Shown here piece after piece: positions 24,001 to 34,833 of a stretch of DNA of 64,000 nt. A program made the position numbers and the translations under genes. Numbering within the stretch: the stretch's first letter is position 1; each line of letters starts with the position of its first letter. Location of the stretch: assembly GCA_019055375.1 (NCBI GenBank), contig JAHQIW010007237.1:310001-374000 (forward strand), written 5' to 3'. Source of the stretch: Parelaphostrongylus tenuis. Taxonomy: Eukaryota > Nematoda > Chromadorea > Rhabditida > Metastrongylidae. A model generated the notes under the pieces. That model made no database searches, was not told the origin of the DNA, and saw nothing but the letters and a program-made list of their open reading frames with translations.

Positions 24001-25894
24001 ACGGGAGAGGGGGTCGGGTTCGTAGAAGCCGAAGAGTCAATTCAAAAAAGATGTTGAAGTCAGTTTTCATGATTTTGATAGAAAACATGGCGATGAAAAT
24101 GCTGACTTTTCTGGTATGCACTGAATATAACACTTTCGCAGTCGCATAAACTAGATCCAGCGAAGGGAGCACCTTTCGAACAGTGGAACTTACATAGCGC
24201 TCGCTTAAAGCGCTTATTGGTCTTATTTTCGACTAGCCGCCTCTCACAAAAAAGCATCCATGAAGATGTGAGAAGGCGCTCATGAAATAAGCTACCTCTC
24301 ATGTCCATTCGCTCACAGCAATGTGAGCACTAAAACGTTCAGTTGATGATTAGTCTACTAAAGTAGTTTAGAAATGCTTTAAACTGATTTGAATCTCAAT
24401 TAAACAATATCTTTTCAAATTTTTTCGTAGTACCTCATGGAAAAAGAGAACTGAAGTTTAGATGCCTGGTGATGTTGAGAGATGTATTGCTGCAACAAAA
24501 GCAGCAGCAGTGATGTCTGCAGAAGGGATATTGTATAATCCGTTATTATTTGTGGTATGTTCTTATATTTCTGTGAATAATGGAATGTTTCTGACATCAT
24601 TCAACCCATGTCCACCAACTCTTTTCGATCCTTCGAATTGAATCACAAATTTCCTTTGTCCACGACATGCGTGGAAGTTAGTGCCTTCCACCAATGATTT
24701 CCATCGAAAAATCGACTTATCCGGTCAATTAGCTCTCATTTCTAAAGGTTCCAAATTTTCAGAATAAGAATGAAGAAAGTTGGTTAGTCGCCAAAGAATA
24801 TCTCGAGTTTGCGCGTAAGTACCAAGCTGCTACAAGTTCTGTACGTGCACACATTTTTAGGATTTGTCATCACAGGTTTGTTAGTAATCTGTACTTTTCT
24901 GCTTTAGAGTTTTACTCTTTTAGGTTGTGCTTCAACTCATTAGTTTATTCTTTTTTCTTGTGAAATTTAGCTTATTGGAATATGCCGACCTCCGACTTCG
25001 TGTTTCCACAGAACATCGTATAGAGGACTATGAGGCGATTGTAGAGGAGATACGTGTTCGAACTCGTGCAGTAGCGGACACTGAAGAAGCACATCTACAA
25101 ATGCAGATGGCAAGAGAATTATTTGAACGTATTCGGTGTGCACTTTTTTGTAATGATTTCAAAAATTCTGGTCAGTTTTCTCTATTTTCATTTTGAGATG
25201 TGGAGAGAAAAATGTGGATCCTATATCTTTATCAAAGACACCATACTGGATCTGTAAGCCATACTTTCGTTTGTCAGAGGTTCGTTTCAGATCAGCTTTA
25301 CTGCGTTTTTTTTTGTATTGGCATGATGGAAAATTTCAGGTTGTCAGGGAAGCATTAGTTGCAGAAGGCGAAAAGAGTTACAAAGAAAAGCGAAAGGAAC
25401 ACCTTCAGAAACTTGCAGATGAATTGGGTCTCTCTTTGAAGTACGTTTATTATTGTTCTTTGTTTTCGTTTACACATATCTCATTTTAACATCTCAGACA
25501 AGCAAGAAAGAGGGAGAGGCGAAAACTGAATGGACAAAGGACAACAATATCAAAACGAGTAAGTTTGATTCTTATGATATCTGTGACCACAGTTTAGAGG
25601 TTCTTTAAGGCCAAATTTCCACCCTGTTCACGATGCAGTCAGCCGGCCGGACAAGGTTGTGCACATTTGTTCTGTAAAAAGTGTTGTCGATGGACTTGTA
25701 AACAGAAGGGGTGGGATTGCAAAGGTTGGTGAAATTACTTTTCCATAGCTATATTTATGTTAGCGAACTTTCGACTTTGTCAAATATTATGACACAAGAG
25801 GTAAAATCTTACAGCGCACCGATACCGGTTTTCATCACTTCCGACTGCTAATTCTCAAACTAACGACCTGGCTGATTTAACCAAAGAAATGTGA
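21096..25894 (+). CDS. DUS1L: tRNA-dihydrouridine(16/17) synthase, DUS1L type
   Basis: Flavoenzyme that reduces uridine to dihydrouridine in the tRNA D loop using NAD(P)H. Exons: 21096-21254, 21334-21416, 21506-21653, 21712-21843, 22745-22887, 22939-23062, 24462-24554, 24763-24875, 24971-25135, 25198-25279, 25340-25440, 25498-25558, 25610-25724, 25815-25894; all phases agree, 532 residues (human 473). The FMN-barrel start [14 protein letters not shown] lies at residues 75-88, with TPMIHAQLF after it. The catalytic-loop Cys is in DLNLGCPQM at about residue 159. [26 protein letters not shown] and [11 protein letters not shown] follow in family order. The C-terminus has the DUS1L-specific WICKPYFR segment and a Cys-rich cluster (about 473-506). 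An acidic N-terminal extension of about 50 residues is specific to this model. Introns 4 and 6 hold repeats. Confidence 0.94.
22115..22240 (-). repeat. Family C SINE in DUS1L intron 4
   Basis: Minus-strand copy with GTGTGCAAAAACGTTTGCGC, a B-box complement GTGAACCCAGATC, and an ACTCTGC-type end. Antisense to the host gene. Confidence 0.6.
23490..23990. repeat. Nested fold-back repeat in DUS1L intron 6
   Basis: Outer arms about 23490-23632 and 23878-23990 share GAGCGCGATAGAAAACGTG and GGTGGAGCAGA-like blocks in inverted order. An inner pair (about 23661-23695 and 23803-23840) shares TACTTTTCTACTGGAA and its complement. The open frames on both strands (about 105-127 codons) are by-products of the arms. 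Confidence 0.7.
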
Positions 25895-27405
25895 ACGATT
25901 ATCATTTCTACGGGTGAATGGATTTGTACAGGTTTTCTTCTTGTTTGAATTCATGTCTTTTTTGCTGTAACATTGTCTCCAATTTTTCCAAACTTCTTAT
26001 ACCATTATCCTTGCCTGAGGGTTGGAGTTATCCTTCTAACACTCATACGACGAGTTCACACCTATGGATGTCATGATGAAGTTGCAGAAATGGTCGACAT
26101 AGCACCTCTAGGTGAATTGCATTCGGAAAAAAGCAGAATAAATCATGAGTTTCCCGGTGGATTTCGAAAACCATCTTAACGTGGTTAGATTTTAGTTGAT
26201 AATCTATTTGGAGAGACGGAGACTAAACGAGGTGCAAAAGTGGTTCCTTGGGCGCTCAACTAAAGAGCGCAACATACTCATTTAGTGGGTATGTCCAGTT
26301 ACTTCTTAGTTCGAGTTATACAAAGCGTATTTCTAATCATGGAAAGTGGAGAGATAATAACATTAGAAGATGGCATGTTAATTCAAGAAACATAACAAGA
26401 AACTTTCCTCTAAGCATTATACAATTACTTTTGTTTCCATTAACTTGTTCTAACTTTCTCTTCTAACAGAGGTTGTACCCTCACTGATTGAAAAGTACCA
26501 CAAGATACATCAACACATAAGCAATGATTCACCCTGATTTGAATGCATACATAGTGGGTAATACCTAAAATTTTACAGTTGACTTCAACATCTTACATAT
26601 CTTATGTACGCAACGCATCGATATTTCATGCTGATGTCACAGAAAGATCGGCTTCCTGAAGTAAAAGTTATACATACACATATGTATTTATATCATATAA
26701 ATATGCATATATATGTGTATGTATATGTATGCATACATACACGTATGCATATGTATGTATGCCCGTGAGTATACGTATATGTACATGTGCAAACATATGT
26801 GTGTGAATACATATGTAGGTATACATAAATTTAATATGTACCTAAATATGGTAGTACAAGTAATTCAGGCGCGGCTTACCGTTCCCTACCAGGTGATCTT
26901 ATAAACACGAAATGAGGTTGAATTCAAAAAAATCTTACAATCAGCACGTCTTACGCGACAGTTGCAATTCTTACAGTGTTGCGCACCTAACAATAGCACT
27001 CTTTGTAATCGTTAAAGCGTTGAATCTCTATAAATGTTATTCTATTACATGCTAAAAGCATCTAGTAATCTGCACAATATCCAATCACTATCACGGGGAC
27101 GATTCGCGTTTGCGTCATAGTAATGACTGGTTGTTTACTCTCATTTGAAGTGCGTATCATGATAACATTTTAAGCAGAAACATTGTAATAGCTGAATTTT
27201 CTGATGACCCGCTTGAGTTGTATATTTGCGCATATAGTCGTGAATAATTGCTAGTTTCTTCTAGCACTCAACATAGTGTCTTCATATTCCTTTAGCCTAC
27301 GAGGAATTTTGAAGATGAAGGTGTAATCTAAGCTGACTTAGTCACTCGAATTCTTGATCATTTTTTCTTTTGTTTGACTCGTATCTCATCTGTTTTTTTG
27401 CCGTA
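25895..27405. other. Intergenic, no gene recognised
   Basis: Downstream of DUS1L. Short frames near 25973 and 26248 have no support. A palindromic TGGGCGCTCAACTAAAGAGCGC lies near 26250. The microsatellite at 26665-26835 is listed separately. Confidence 0.4.
26665..26835 (+). repeat. ATGT/ATAC-rich microsatellite
   Basis: About 170 bases of alternating TATG, TACA and ATGT units, highly self-complementary. The 63-codon frame over it is low-complexity. Confidence 0.85.
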
Positions 27406-27409
27406 CGCT

Positions 27410-27625
27410 GCACGGGTGCCAGTGCTTCTAGCATTCAATTCGTCTCCTCGCTTGCTTGAGGATTTCATTTTTTTCCACAAACACTTTAGAATACTGGTCG
27501 AGCATGTCTCTTTTCCATTTCAACTATAGCCAGGCTGGGGCGTCCATTTGATTACCGTGAATTGTTTGAAGGCTGTGGATCAATCCTGTGTGGAGCCGCA
27601 ATGAGCATCGCTAACATCTAGTGAT
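27410..27625 (-). mobile_element. Diverged SINE, family A
   Basis: Minus-strand tail complement CAGTGCTTCTAGCATTCAAT at left, middle block ATAGCCAGGCTGGGGCGTCC, then GCAATGAGCATCGC at the head end. Confidence 0.55.
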
Positions 27626-30600
27626 CTCGCAGACTACAAGGAATTGATCCGAATCTGAGTGTTGCACTATCGATCATCACTTGCTGGGCGTGAAGAGCAA
27701 CAATACGGTCATTTGGGGCATTAATCCACTCTTCCTTGATTGACAGTACTAAAGGGAAGGATGAAAGCAGGAACCCGATAGTCTTTGCAGTCGCGGTGGA
27801 TTGATTTATGAAATTTTCATATTACAAACGTTTGTACAAGAGAAGAATGAGCACAAGAGAACGCATAGCGTCACAAGCAACTTGTAAATGTTTTGTTGAG
27901 TCCAAATAACAGGCAAGATCTTGTACCCTTTGTTCACGTGCACTTGCTAGCTCCACCCTCCACTTCAAGGTTGGTCCACACGCAGCTTTTCAGCACAACC
28001 GTCAAACCGTCAACAAGGTCGATCTCCCTTATATGTAGTCGCCACCGCTTCACTTGCGTAAATATCTCCAGGCGTTACGTCAAGCGATAACTGACGTAGG
28101 CAACAAATGGAACGACTTATATTTCATCTGTGCTAAAACTACTAGATAGATTTACAGGAAGAAGAGACGAGCCAAATACAAGAGGACGATTACGAATTCG
28201 GCACTAATGATTTCATGCACCAATCAATGATGTATTCACCCAACAACTCAGCACAGTAGCCGAAATTTTACTTAAGCGGAAAAATTCCCAACGCTGCTTT
28301 GGTACAAAAGTACGAGCCACAATCACACAATCTTTGCAGGCTCTAGCACAGACACTTTCGTCAGCTGCGTCTGTCCACACTCAGAATTTCCGAGAAACAT
28401 TCAAGGAGCAAAAAGTAAATTGCTTTCATCATAATCTGCAACAATCACACCGAAAATGGAATAGAAAGCATTGATCTTGTTTAGCATCACAACCATAGAG
28501 GGAAAAATCACGTTGACCGTCGCCTAGTATTGTTCACAATCTAGAGTATGTTGCAGTTGCTCTCAAAAAATTTCAACAAAGCTCAAAGGGGATTTTCTCA
28601 ACTTGCAGACGCCCTTAACCAATCAGCGCTGCCAAGTGCTGAGGAAGAGTATGACAATCACTCAATTCCAGCAGAAAAAAGCCATGTTCAACGCCTTTGA
28701 ATATGCAACAGATCTCTTCACACTTAAATCCATCAAACTACGCCGAGCTATCAGTCGCATTGTTAACACGTTGACAACGAACTGAGCCGTTATTAACTCA
28801 GACCGCATGCCGCGTGTGTGGCGGCGCGGCATGGCGGGAGTTTTTACTATCACGCCTTACAGTGGAAATATGGGAATTTGTTTGGAATTTGAGGTACTGA
28901 GGGGACATCATCGTGATCAAATGATGAAATGTAGCAGAAGAGATTTCTGTTAAATGTTTTATAGTTAAGAGAATTCTGATGTATTAAGAAATCATTCATG
29001 TTTCAACGGGAAGAGTACACATTATTGTGAAAGGGAACATAGCTGTCATATAGCTTCGATTCTTTCTTTTTCATCCATGTGTTTTTAGGCATTTGATAGC
29101 CTGAGAAGTGCTCATTTTCCCACTAAGTTTGCTTTGTAGAATGACGTTTTTCGCACGTTCTATTAACTAAAAAGATAACGTTTTGCAAGTGGAGTTCACG
29201 TTTTTGTATCTAAGTGGCTTTTTTCTTCAAATCCGTTCTTTTAAGAGGAGGCATCTCTATTGCTTTTACTACAGATAACTTAATCGATGTGTCTTCTTTT
29301 ATATTTTACCATTTACTGGTGAAAAAATTTCCCTTAGTGACGAAAAAAATTCACATTTCATGGGAAAACTATCACAACGTCATTGTACCCGCAGCGCTAG
29401 CCGCGCAGGATTTCAACTCGTTTCAACGTTTAAGCACACGGAACGAGCTATTCTCCGTCAAAACAACTACAAGAAAGTTAGCTCTCCAAAAAAGGAAAAA
29501 AGGCGAGCCGGATGCCGTACTCTTTTTTACATAAGATTTCAGGCTGACCTGAGTTCTTTTGTTGAGTCGAAGCTGAATATTAGCGCAGAATAGTATCAGA
29601 GGAGATCGATTTAGACTTGAATTGAACGACCAGTGCATCAGTTATAGCGGTTTAGTGGCGGTTGCAATTTCGTTCAGTTCAATTTCGTATGAAGATCTCA
29701 AGCATCAGTGTCTCTTCTATCGTGGAGACAAACTCCGGTCGGGAAAGGAGGAGATCCTCACGTGCGTTGTCAGCTCCACACTAAACCTCAAGGTTGGTCT
29801 ACGCGCAGCTTCGTGGCACAATTATCACGTTCACTTTCTTTTTCAATGGTATTTTTGAACGTTAGTGTCTCTTTCTCCGTCAATAAATACTTCAGTTGGT
29901 AAGGAGGTGGATCTGTCGAAATGACGTCCGTGTTGTTTGAATACAGCTTAGTAATTACGTCTATAACCGTCACTGGACGGAATTTAGCCTGAACGATCTC
30001 CAAGTTACTGGAGGATAACCGCGCAGATTCAATTCTCCGTGATCTTTTTAGCTTAGACAAAACGCGAGATGTGTTTGTTCTATTATTCGATTACTAACTG
30101 TATATGCTCGCGTTCCTCGACACTGAACTCTGATCTTGGGTATTTGTTCCAAACCGTATGAGAACTGGTAATTTTGTGTTGACTGACGGCTTGCCAAAAC
30201 AACGAATAAGTCTTTTTCATGTGGATAACGTTCATTGATGCAAGCGACACGCGTGACAATGATAAGAGAAGTTTTCCGAGAAGATTAGGTGGTGATGGAA
30301 GCGGAGTTGGTGCTGAGGTTGAGAAAGAGGAGGGAACTAGAGCAGCAGATCCATATGTAACCGGTGGAAACGGAGGAGACGAATAGACTGTGCATCTGCG
30401 TCAGGTGAACAATTGATGGATCTCTTTCCTTATTCGGATACGACGAAACTGCTGCCAACGTGTCAGTATATTTTGATAGAATTGCCGTCCGCCTTGACTT
30501 CACTAGGTGGGCGACGACAAAAGACATATAAACGTTCAATCTTTCGTCGTCGCCTTTTTTCCATTCATCGCTGGTACTGAAGGAGGAATGATTGATGACG

Positions 30601-30729
30601 GGATTCCCTAAAATAGCCGCTGACGTGTCCTTAGCATGATGATACTATTCAATTAGTGGAACTATAGAAAGACTGCTTGCACAATGGCCTAATCTAGACC
30701 ATGGCCTTGTTTTCATTTTTGCATTAGGG
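27626..30729. other. Unresolved fragments, possibly decayed retroelement DNA
   Basis: Protein-like but broken frames occur on both strands. On plus, 28155-28260 (acceptor TTTACAG, then an acidic stretch to a stop), 28230-28412 in another frame (ending at a GTAAAT donor), 28615-28785, and 30290-30386 (Gly/Glu-rich to a stop). On minus, 29790-30060. A block near 27905-28030 resembles one near 29755-29850 (AAGGTTGGTC, CGCAGCTT), so part of it is repeated. The 28690-28785 frame faintly resembles a BEL/Pao gag start. I cannot assemble any gene. Confidence 0.3.
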
Positions 30730-31993
30730 AAATTATATTTAGGAAACGATCATTGCCAGCAAAAGTAGTCTCGACTGTCAATGAAGTACTATGTAGTTTC
30801 TCCTCTCCGTGTTGATCGGAATCCGATGGAGTAGAGCTAGCTGAGAACGTACAGAACTGCTGCTTTTTGCCACCACGTTCAAAGGGCGAATTAGTTATGT
30901 TGACTCTTTCTGTTTTATGTAAGTCCGTTGAATTGAGCTTCCTAATTTCTGGTCCTCATTTCACGAATTCATCATCACCACGTGGACATACCTAATCCTC
31001 AAAATCAGTGATAACAGTCGTACTCAAATCGGCTCTGTTAAGTCACCATTTTGGACCAAATTCCGTAGCGGACATTGTAAGAGACCGAAGCATTAGCGTT
31101 ATCTAGGCTACTTTTTAGCTGCTCCTTGTGAATTTTTCGAGCCATCGAATCAGTCAAAGAGTTGATCGGCCGCACATTTCCGATCGAATGCTATTTCTTG
31201 TATGATACGATATCTCACCTCGCAATGGATCATCTTTTGTAAATCACGACTCAATGAAGGATGATCTGTTGTTTTTAAGTTGGAACCGAGGTCTTTGAGG
31301 ATGCCTCTAACAACATCAACTTTCCCCTTTATCCGTTGATCACAGCACGGCTTCTTTTAAGACCATGCTGCACTCCGCGCGTCTCAAAGTGATTATGTAT
31401 TAGTGTGCGCTTCCGTACACATCTGGTACTTCATTAATGAGCTTATTTGATTACATCTATTCTTGTTTCAAATGGTTGATTATTATTGCAATATCTACGA
31501 TCAGCAGTTTCACATTGCCTTGTTTAAAATTTATGTGTTGACAACATACAATTTATAACAAGTTCTTAACAAATCATTACGCACTAACGCTGATTGTCTC
31601 GGCTGCCGATAGTCTTATCGAAGTCTCACCAGTCCTAGTCTATAAAATTTTTTATGATAATTCAACCATTTATTTGCGATCATTTCCAAATTTCATCACA
31701 TTACCACATTGCCATCGTAGCTGGCCACGTGACCGCGTCGCGTCCCTCGCAAAACTTTAACACCGTTGTGGAAAGGTTAAACTTCAACGTGTTATATAAT
31801 CTGACCAGCTCTCTATAGAGTTATTGAAAACTTTCAAATTGTGAACTTGTTGACCAAGTGAAGCAGGTTCGTCGGGAAGCAGCAACGCAACTTCGCGAAG
31901 ACGGAGATAGTAGGAGGTCACAGCGCTGTCATCATTTTGCTTCTTTCCTCTTACCATCCTATTAATTTTTTCTGTCACAATTCCGTGGCACAA
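30730..31993 (-). pseudogene. Possible decayed BEL/Pao-type gag
   Basis: Three minus-strand frames appear in the order expected for a BEL/Pao gag. At 31993-31784 is a stretch with SYYLRLREVALLLPDEPASL. At about 31350-31155 are VRGILKDLGSN and RYRIIQEIAFDR, of the general style of the central gag domain. At about 30900-30730 is KKQQFCTF, a possible broken zinc knuckle. Stops separate the pieces. The resemblance is one of order and composition only; a profile search is needed. Confidence 0.3.
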
Positions 31994-32810
31994 CTATGAC
32001 CATGTCAGCAGTACCACCTGTTTCAGAAGCAAACTCGTCGCTTCGACCGTGTTGTGAGAAATTTATAACGCCGTTATACAGTTCAGATTTGATTCGGCAT
32101 CTTGATAAGAGACTTAACCCTAGTCACCTTCATGGACATTGTACCATGCTGAACCACTAACACCGCTGGAATACGTCGTTTATCGTCTTCATGATGTTAA
32201 TAGCTCCGATAGGATAGCACATCAACCTCTCTACCGATTTTTTTAACACTGTGAGCGCTATAATGTACATAGTGCATAATGTTATACCTTTGCGGATGAT
32301 CAAGGTCGTTATGACCCTCAGCTGGACGCGCCGTTCGGATGATTACGAAGATTAATGCGTGCTCCAATAGAATTGGGAATTAAATTCTGAAAGACATATT
32401 ATCATCAGAAAGCGATAAAATATCACTGAGACTCCTTTATGGATAATTTTAGCAAAATTAACGCTAATGCTTCCTAAATTCTTGCCTCTTCAAAGCAAAA
32501 AATCATCTTCTTCTCATCTTTCTTTCTCTATCTTCTCGATGTTTTAGTAGTTAATCGATAGCTGGAAAGATTTTCATTTCGATAGTAAGCTTGTTGTATG
32601 AAGAGATTTAGGTAGTACGTTCTACTATAATAAGTAAAATATAATGTTTTACAATCGTAGTTCATTTTTTCTTATTCATAGCGGATTTTTTGAGATGATG
32701 TAGTTCGATTGCAATTCTTACAAACTTTTCTGCCAGGAAAAAAAAATTGAACTGTAATCGAAAGAGCTCTTGGAAACAAGTCTTCTTAAAACAGTAACGC
32801 TAAAGCAGAA
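31994..32810. other. No recognisable gene
   Basis: AT-rich. No exon with matching splice sites found. Confidence 0.4.
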
Positions 32811-32930
32811 TGTAGCAGCGGGGGTTGGTCCTCCGCTGCTGTTTTGAGTTGAATTTGTTGGTCGATTTGCCACTGAAGGCTGCGTGAGTGGAGTACTAGA
32901 TTTATTACAGATAATATCAAGACGGTTTAA
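32811..32930 (-). repeat. Partial direct LTR copy (left end)
   Basis: Matches 34693-34812 with about two differences, but lacks the outer 21 bases. It forms the left arm of a perfect-looking hairpin with the next copy. Confidence 0.85.
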
Positions 32931-33071
32931 GACAACCTCAAACTTGGGTATTTAAACCATCTTGATATTATCTGTAATAAATCTAGTACTCCACTCACGC
33001 AGCCTTCAGTGGCAAATCGACCAACACATTCAACTCAAAACAGCAGCGGAGGACCAACCCCCGCTGCTACA
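32931..33071 (+). repeat. Inverted 141-base LTR copy
   Basis: Full-length copy in the opposite orientation to the 34693-34833 LTR (about two differences). Directly followed by TTC and then TGGTGCATTGGCC, the layout LTR / spacer / primer-binding site read on the plus strand. Confidence 0.85.
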
Positions 33072-34413
33072 TTCTGGTGCATTGGCCGGGAATCGAACCC
33101 GGGTCGCACGCGTGGCAGGCGAGCATTCTACCACTGAACCACCAATACTGGTTTTGATGATGTCCATGGGCTGGTTGGGTCCCCTGCAGACAACACGAGG
33201 TATGATGGGGTCCCCCACAGTTGAAACACATTTGCCCAATGCACTGGACCGTGCTATGTCTCGCTGACGCGCAGATGAAGCATACTTTGTTATCTTTGAG
33301 ATATTTGCATCTTTCCTGCGCTGTTTGGTATTGGTCACAAAAGATAGATTTATGGCCTCCTCTGCAATACATACAAGAAGCCATGCGCTTGCCCTGTTTA
33401 TTTGAGTCAAGGACCGATCCCGTTGTTTGAGGACGAGGGCCAGATTGATTTATCGTCATATATTGAGAAATGTATTCTTCGTTGGAAATAGTTTCGTCCA
33501 GAGCTTGCAAAAGAGACTGCATGGCCAAAGATGTTTCTGCGGCTCTGGTTTTTGTCAAGACTTTTGTTTGGGTCCGTGGGGGGAACTTAGCTAAAAGCTT
33601 GGTGCACAAATAGCGGGTATTTATGTCCTCCCCCTTTTGATTTAGTTGAGCGATTGTTGCTTGTAGATTATCTAACAATCGTCTTTGGTCTTGTATGGCC
33701 GGCGGCTGCAAGGAAGTGTTGTCAAACTTCTTGAGCAGTTGCAAAATTAGGTCGTCAGAATTGGAGTATCTGTTGATGAGGAAATCAACAGCCTTTTGGT
33801 AATTGTCGTCTGTTGTTTGAAACTTTTCGATAAGCTCCCGGGGTCCGCCTCTAACGGAACTGCGCAAGTAGTTGAATTTATAAAGATTTGGAATGTCCCT
33901 TAAGTGGACTGTCTCTCGAAAGAGTCCCCAAAAATTGTCCCATTCCCAGATGTTACCACTAAAAACTGGGGGTGGTATTGTGGGGAGCTCAAAACTTTTG
34001 ATTATGGCGGTATTCGCGCTCTTAGATGGGGACTTGTTCTGGTTCTTAAGGTGCTTAATTTGACTTTCTAGGATAGAGGTATAATCCTGATAATCTGCCA
34101 CAACGTCAGTAGCCGAACTTATCAAATCATTATACTCCTCCTGGAGGCTTGTTGGGTCGAATTGTGACTCGTCCAATCTGTCGCTGAAAATTTTCAGCTC
34201 CAGTCGGACTCTTTCTGCCGCTTTTTCGATTGTCTCTAACTTGAATTCGAGGTCTAGAACGGTTTGTGGGGTCGAGTTTGTATCCCCTTCTTGTGAATAG
34301 CCCTTTCGTCCCTCTGCTTGGTCGAGACCAAATTCTGAGACTATCTTCCTAAACCTATTAATGGATTTGGTTAATAGCCCCTTTTGAATGGATATGGCTA
34401 GTCGGTTGGCCAT
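33067..34413 (-). CDS. BEL/Pao-type gag polyprotein (DUF1759-like), C-terminally fused to tRNA sequence
   Basis: 448 codons on the minus strand. Gag proteins coat the element's RNA and form its particles. About residues 135-320 carry features of the BEL/Pao gag core: LPTIPPPVFSGNIWEWDNFW, then FNYLRS, then VDFLINRYS and LCTKLLAKFPP. At about residues 345-410 are three Cys/His zinc-knuckle-like motifs (CMYCRGGHKSIFC, CFICASARHSTVQC, CFNCGGPHHTSC). The frame is intact. After residue about 420 it enters the tRNA-Gly sequence and adds about 25 unrelated residues before a stop in the LTR. No protease or pol follows. The ATG at 34413 is the first in frame after the leader. Confidence 0.8.
   Translation of the reverse strand: MANRLAISIQKGLLTKSINRFRKIVSEFGLDQAEGRKGYSQEGDTNSTPQTVLDLEFKLETIEKAAERVRLELKIFSDRLDESQFDPTSLQEEYNDLISSATDVVADYQDYTSILESQIKHLKNQNKSPSKSANTAIIKSFELPTIPPPVFSGNIWEWDNFWGLFRETVHLRDIPNLYKFNYLRSSVRGGPRELIEKFQTTDDNYQKAVDFLINRYSNSDDLILQLLKKFDNTSLQPPAIQDQRRLLDNLQATIAQLNQKGEDINTRYLCTKLLAKFPPRTQTKVLTKTRAAETSLAMQSLLQALDETISNEEYISQYMTINQSGPRPQTTGSVLDSNKQGKRMASCMYCRGGHKSIFCDQYQTAQERCKYLKDNKVCFICASARHSTVQCIGQMCFNCGGPHHTSCCLQGTQPAHGHHQNQYWWFSGRMLACHACDPGSIPGQCTRM
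33075..33148 (-). tRNA. tRNA-Gly(GCC) sequence with encoded CCA, fused to an LTR
   Basis: Minus strand, 74 bases including CCA. Acceptor 5' GTATTGG pairs with 3' CCAATGC (one G-T pair). The D arm is GTTCAGTGGTAGAAT, the anticodon arm CTGCCACG has anticodon GCC, and the T arm is CCGGGTTCGATTCCCGG. A discriminator A and CCA follow. Eukaryotic tRNA genes do not encode CCA, and the sequence runs straight into GAA plus LTR, so this is most likely a DNA copy of a mature primer tRNA, not a working gene. The gag frame reads through it. Confidence 0.85.
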
Positions 34414-34675
34414 AATTTGAACTGATCTGTTGTCGACGATAAGGTAAGAATTGAAAGCGAAATCGAAAAAATAAGAAAGAAAATCGGGGAACCTGAAGTT
34501 GGAAGACCAGAGAAAGTGAAAAAGGAAAAAGTTTTTCCCATGACCTGGGGTCGCAGGAAAGTTGAATAGGTTCTAACCTGAAACCGAACGAAAAAAAAAG
34601 GAGTTCAGATGGAGAACTACCCACCTGAATCCTCTCCGCGCTTGATTTGGCTGGCGACCAGACTCCGAAAGTGGT

Positions 34676-34689
34676 CGGCCGATGCACCA
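34676..34689 (-). other. Primer-binding site for tRNA-Gly
   Basis: Minus strand TGGTGCATCGGCCG, three bases inside the LTR. It is complementary to a tRNA 3' end CGGCCGATGCACCA, fitting a nematode-type tRNA-Gly. It differs at one base from the tRNA copy captured at 33075-33148. Confidence 0.75.
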
Positions 34690-34692
34690 GAA

Positions 34693-34833
34693 TGTAGCAG
34701 CGGGGGTTGGTCCTCCGCTGCTGTTTTGAGTTGGATGTGTTGGTCGATTTGCCACTGAAGGCTGCGTGAGTGGAGTACTAGATTTATTACAGATAATATC
34801 AAGACGGTTTAAATACCCAAGTTTGAGGTTGTC
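34693..34833 (-). repeat. 5' LTR of the BEL/Pao element
   Basis: 141 bases, matched by the copies at 32811-32930 and 32931-33071. Position next to the primer-binding site defines it as the 5' LTR (or its R-U5 part) on the minus strand. Confidence 0.8.

Larger units (their letters stand above)
32811..34833 (-). mobile_element. BEL/Pao-type LTR element, pol-less, with rearranged inner end
   Basis: Minus-strand order: LTR (34833-34693, 141 bases), 3-base spacer, primer-binding site complementary to a tRNA-Gly 3' end (34689-34676), leader, gag, a full tRNA-Gly sequence (33148-33075), a 3-base spacer, an inverted 141-base LTR copy (33071-32931), then a direct 120-base LTR copy (32930-32811). Pairs of LTR copies differ at about two positions, so the element is young. 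Protease, reverse transcriptase, RNase H and integrase are absent, so it could only move with help. LTR ends are not typical TG...CA and I see no target duplication, consistent with an aberrant insertion. Confidence 0.8.

Noticed and set aside
23241..24172. Frames of 105-127 codons on both strands
   Set aside because: They lie in intron 6 of DUS1L and read the arms of a nested inverted repeat.
28155..28412. Syntaxin-16-like N-terminal domain
   Set aside because: A stretch with SLQALAQTLSS loosely resembles the syntaxin helical region, but the identity is low, the flanking frames are broken and no SNARE motif follows.
33075..33148. Functional tRNA-Gly gene
   Set aside because: The CCA is encoded, the copy is fused to LTR sequence and sits inside the gag frame, so a captured primer tRNA is more likely. 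Internal promoter boxes are nevertheless intact, so transcription cannot be excluded.
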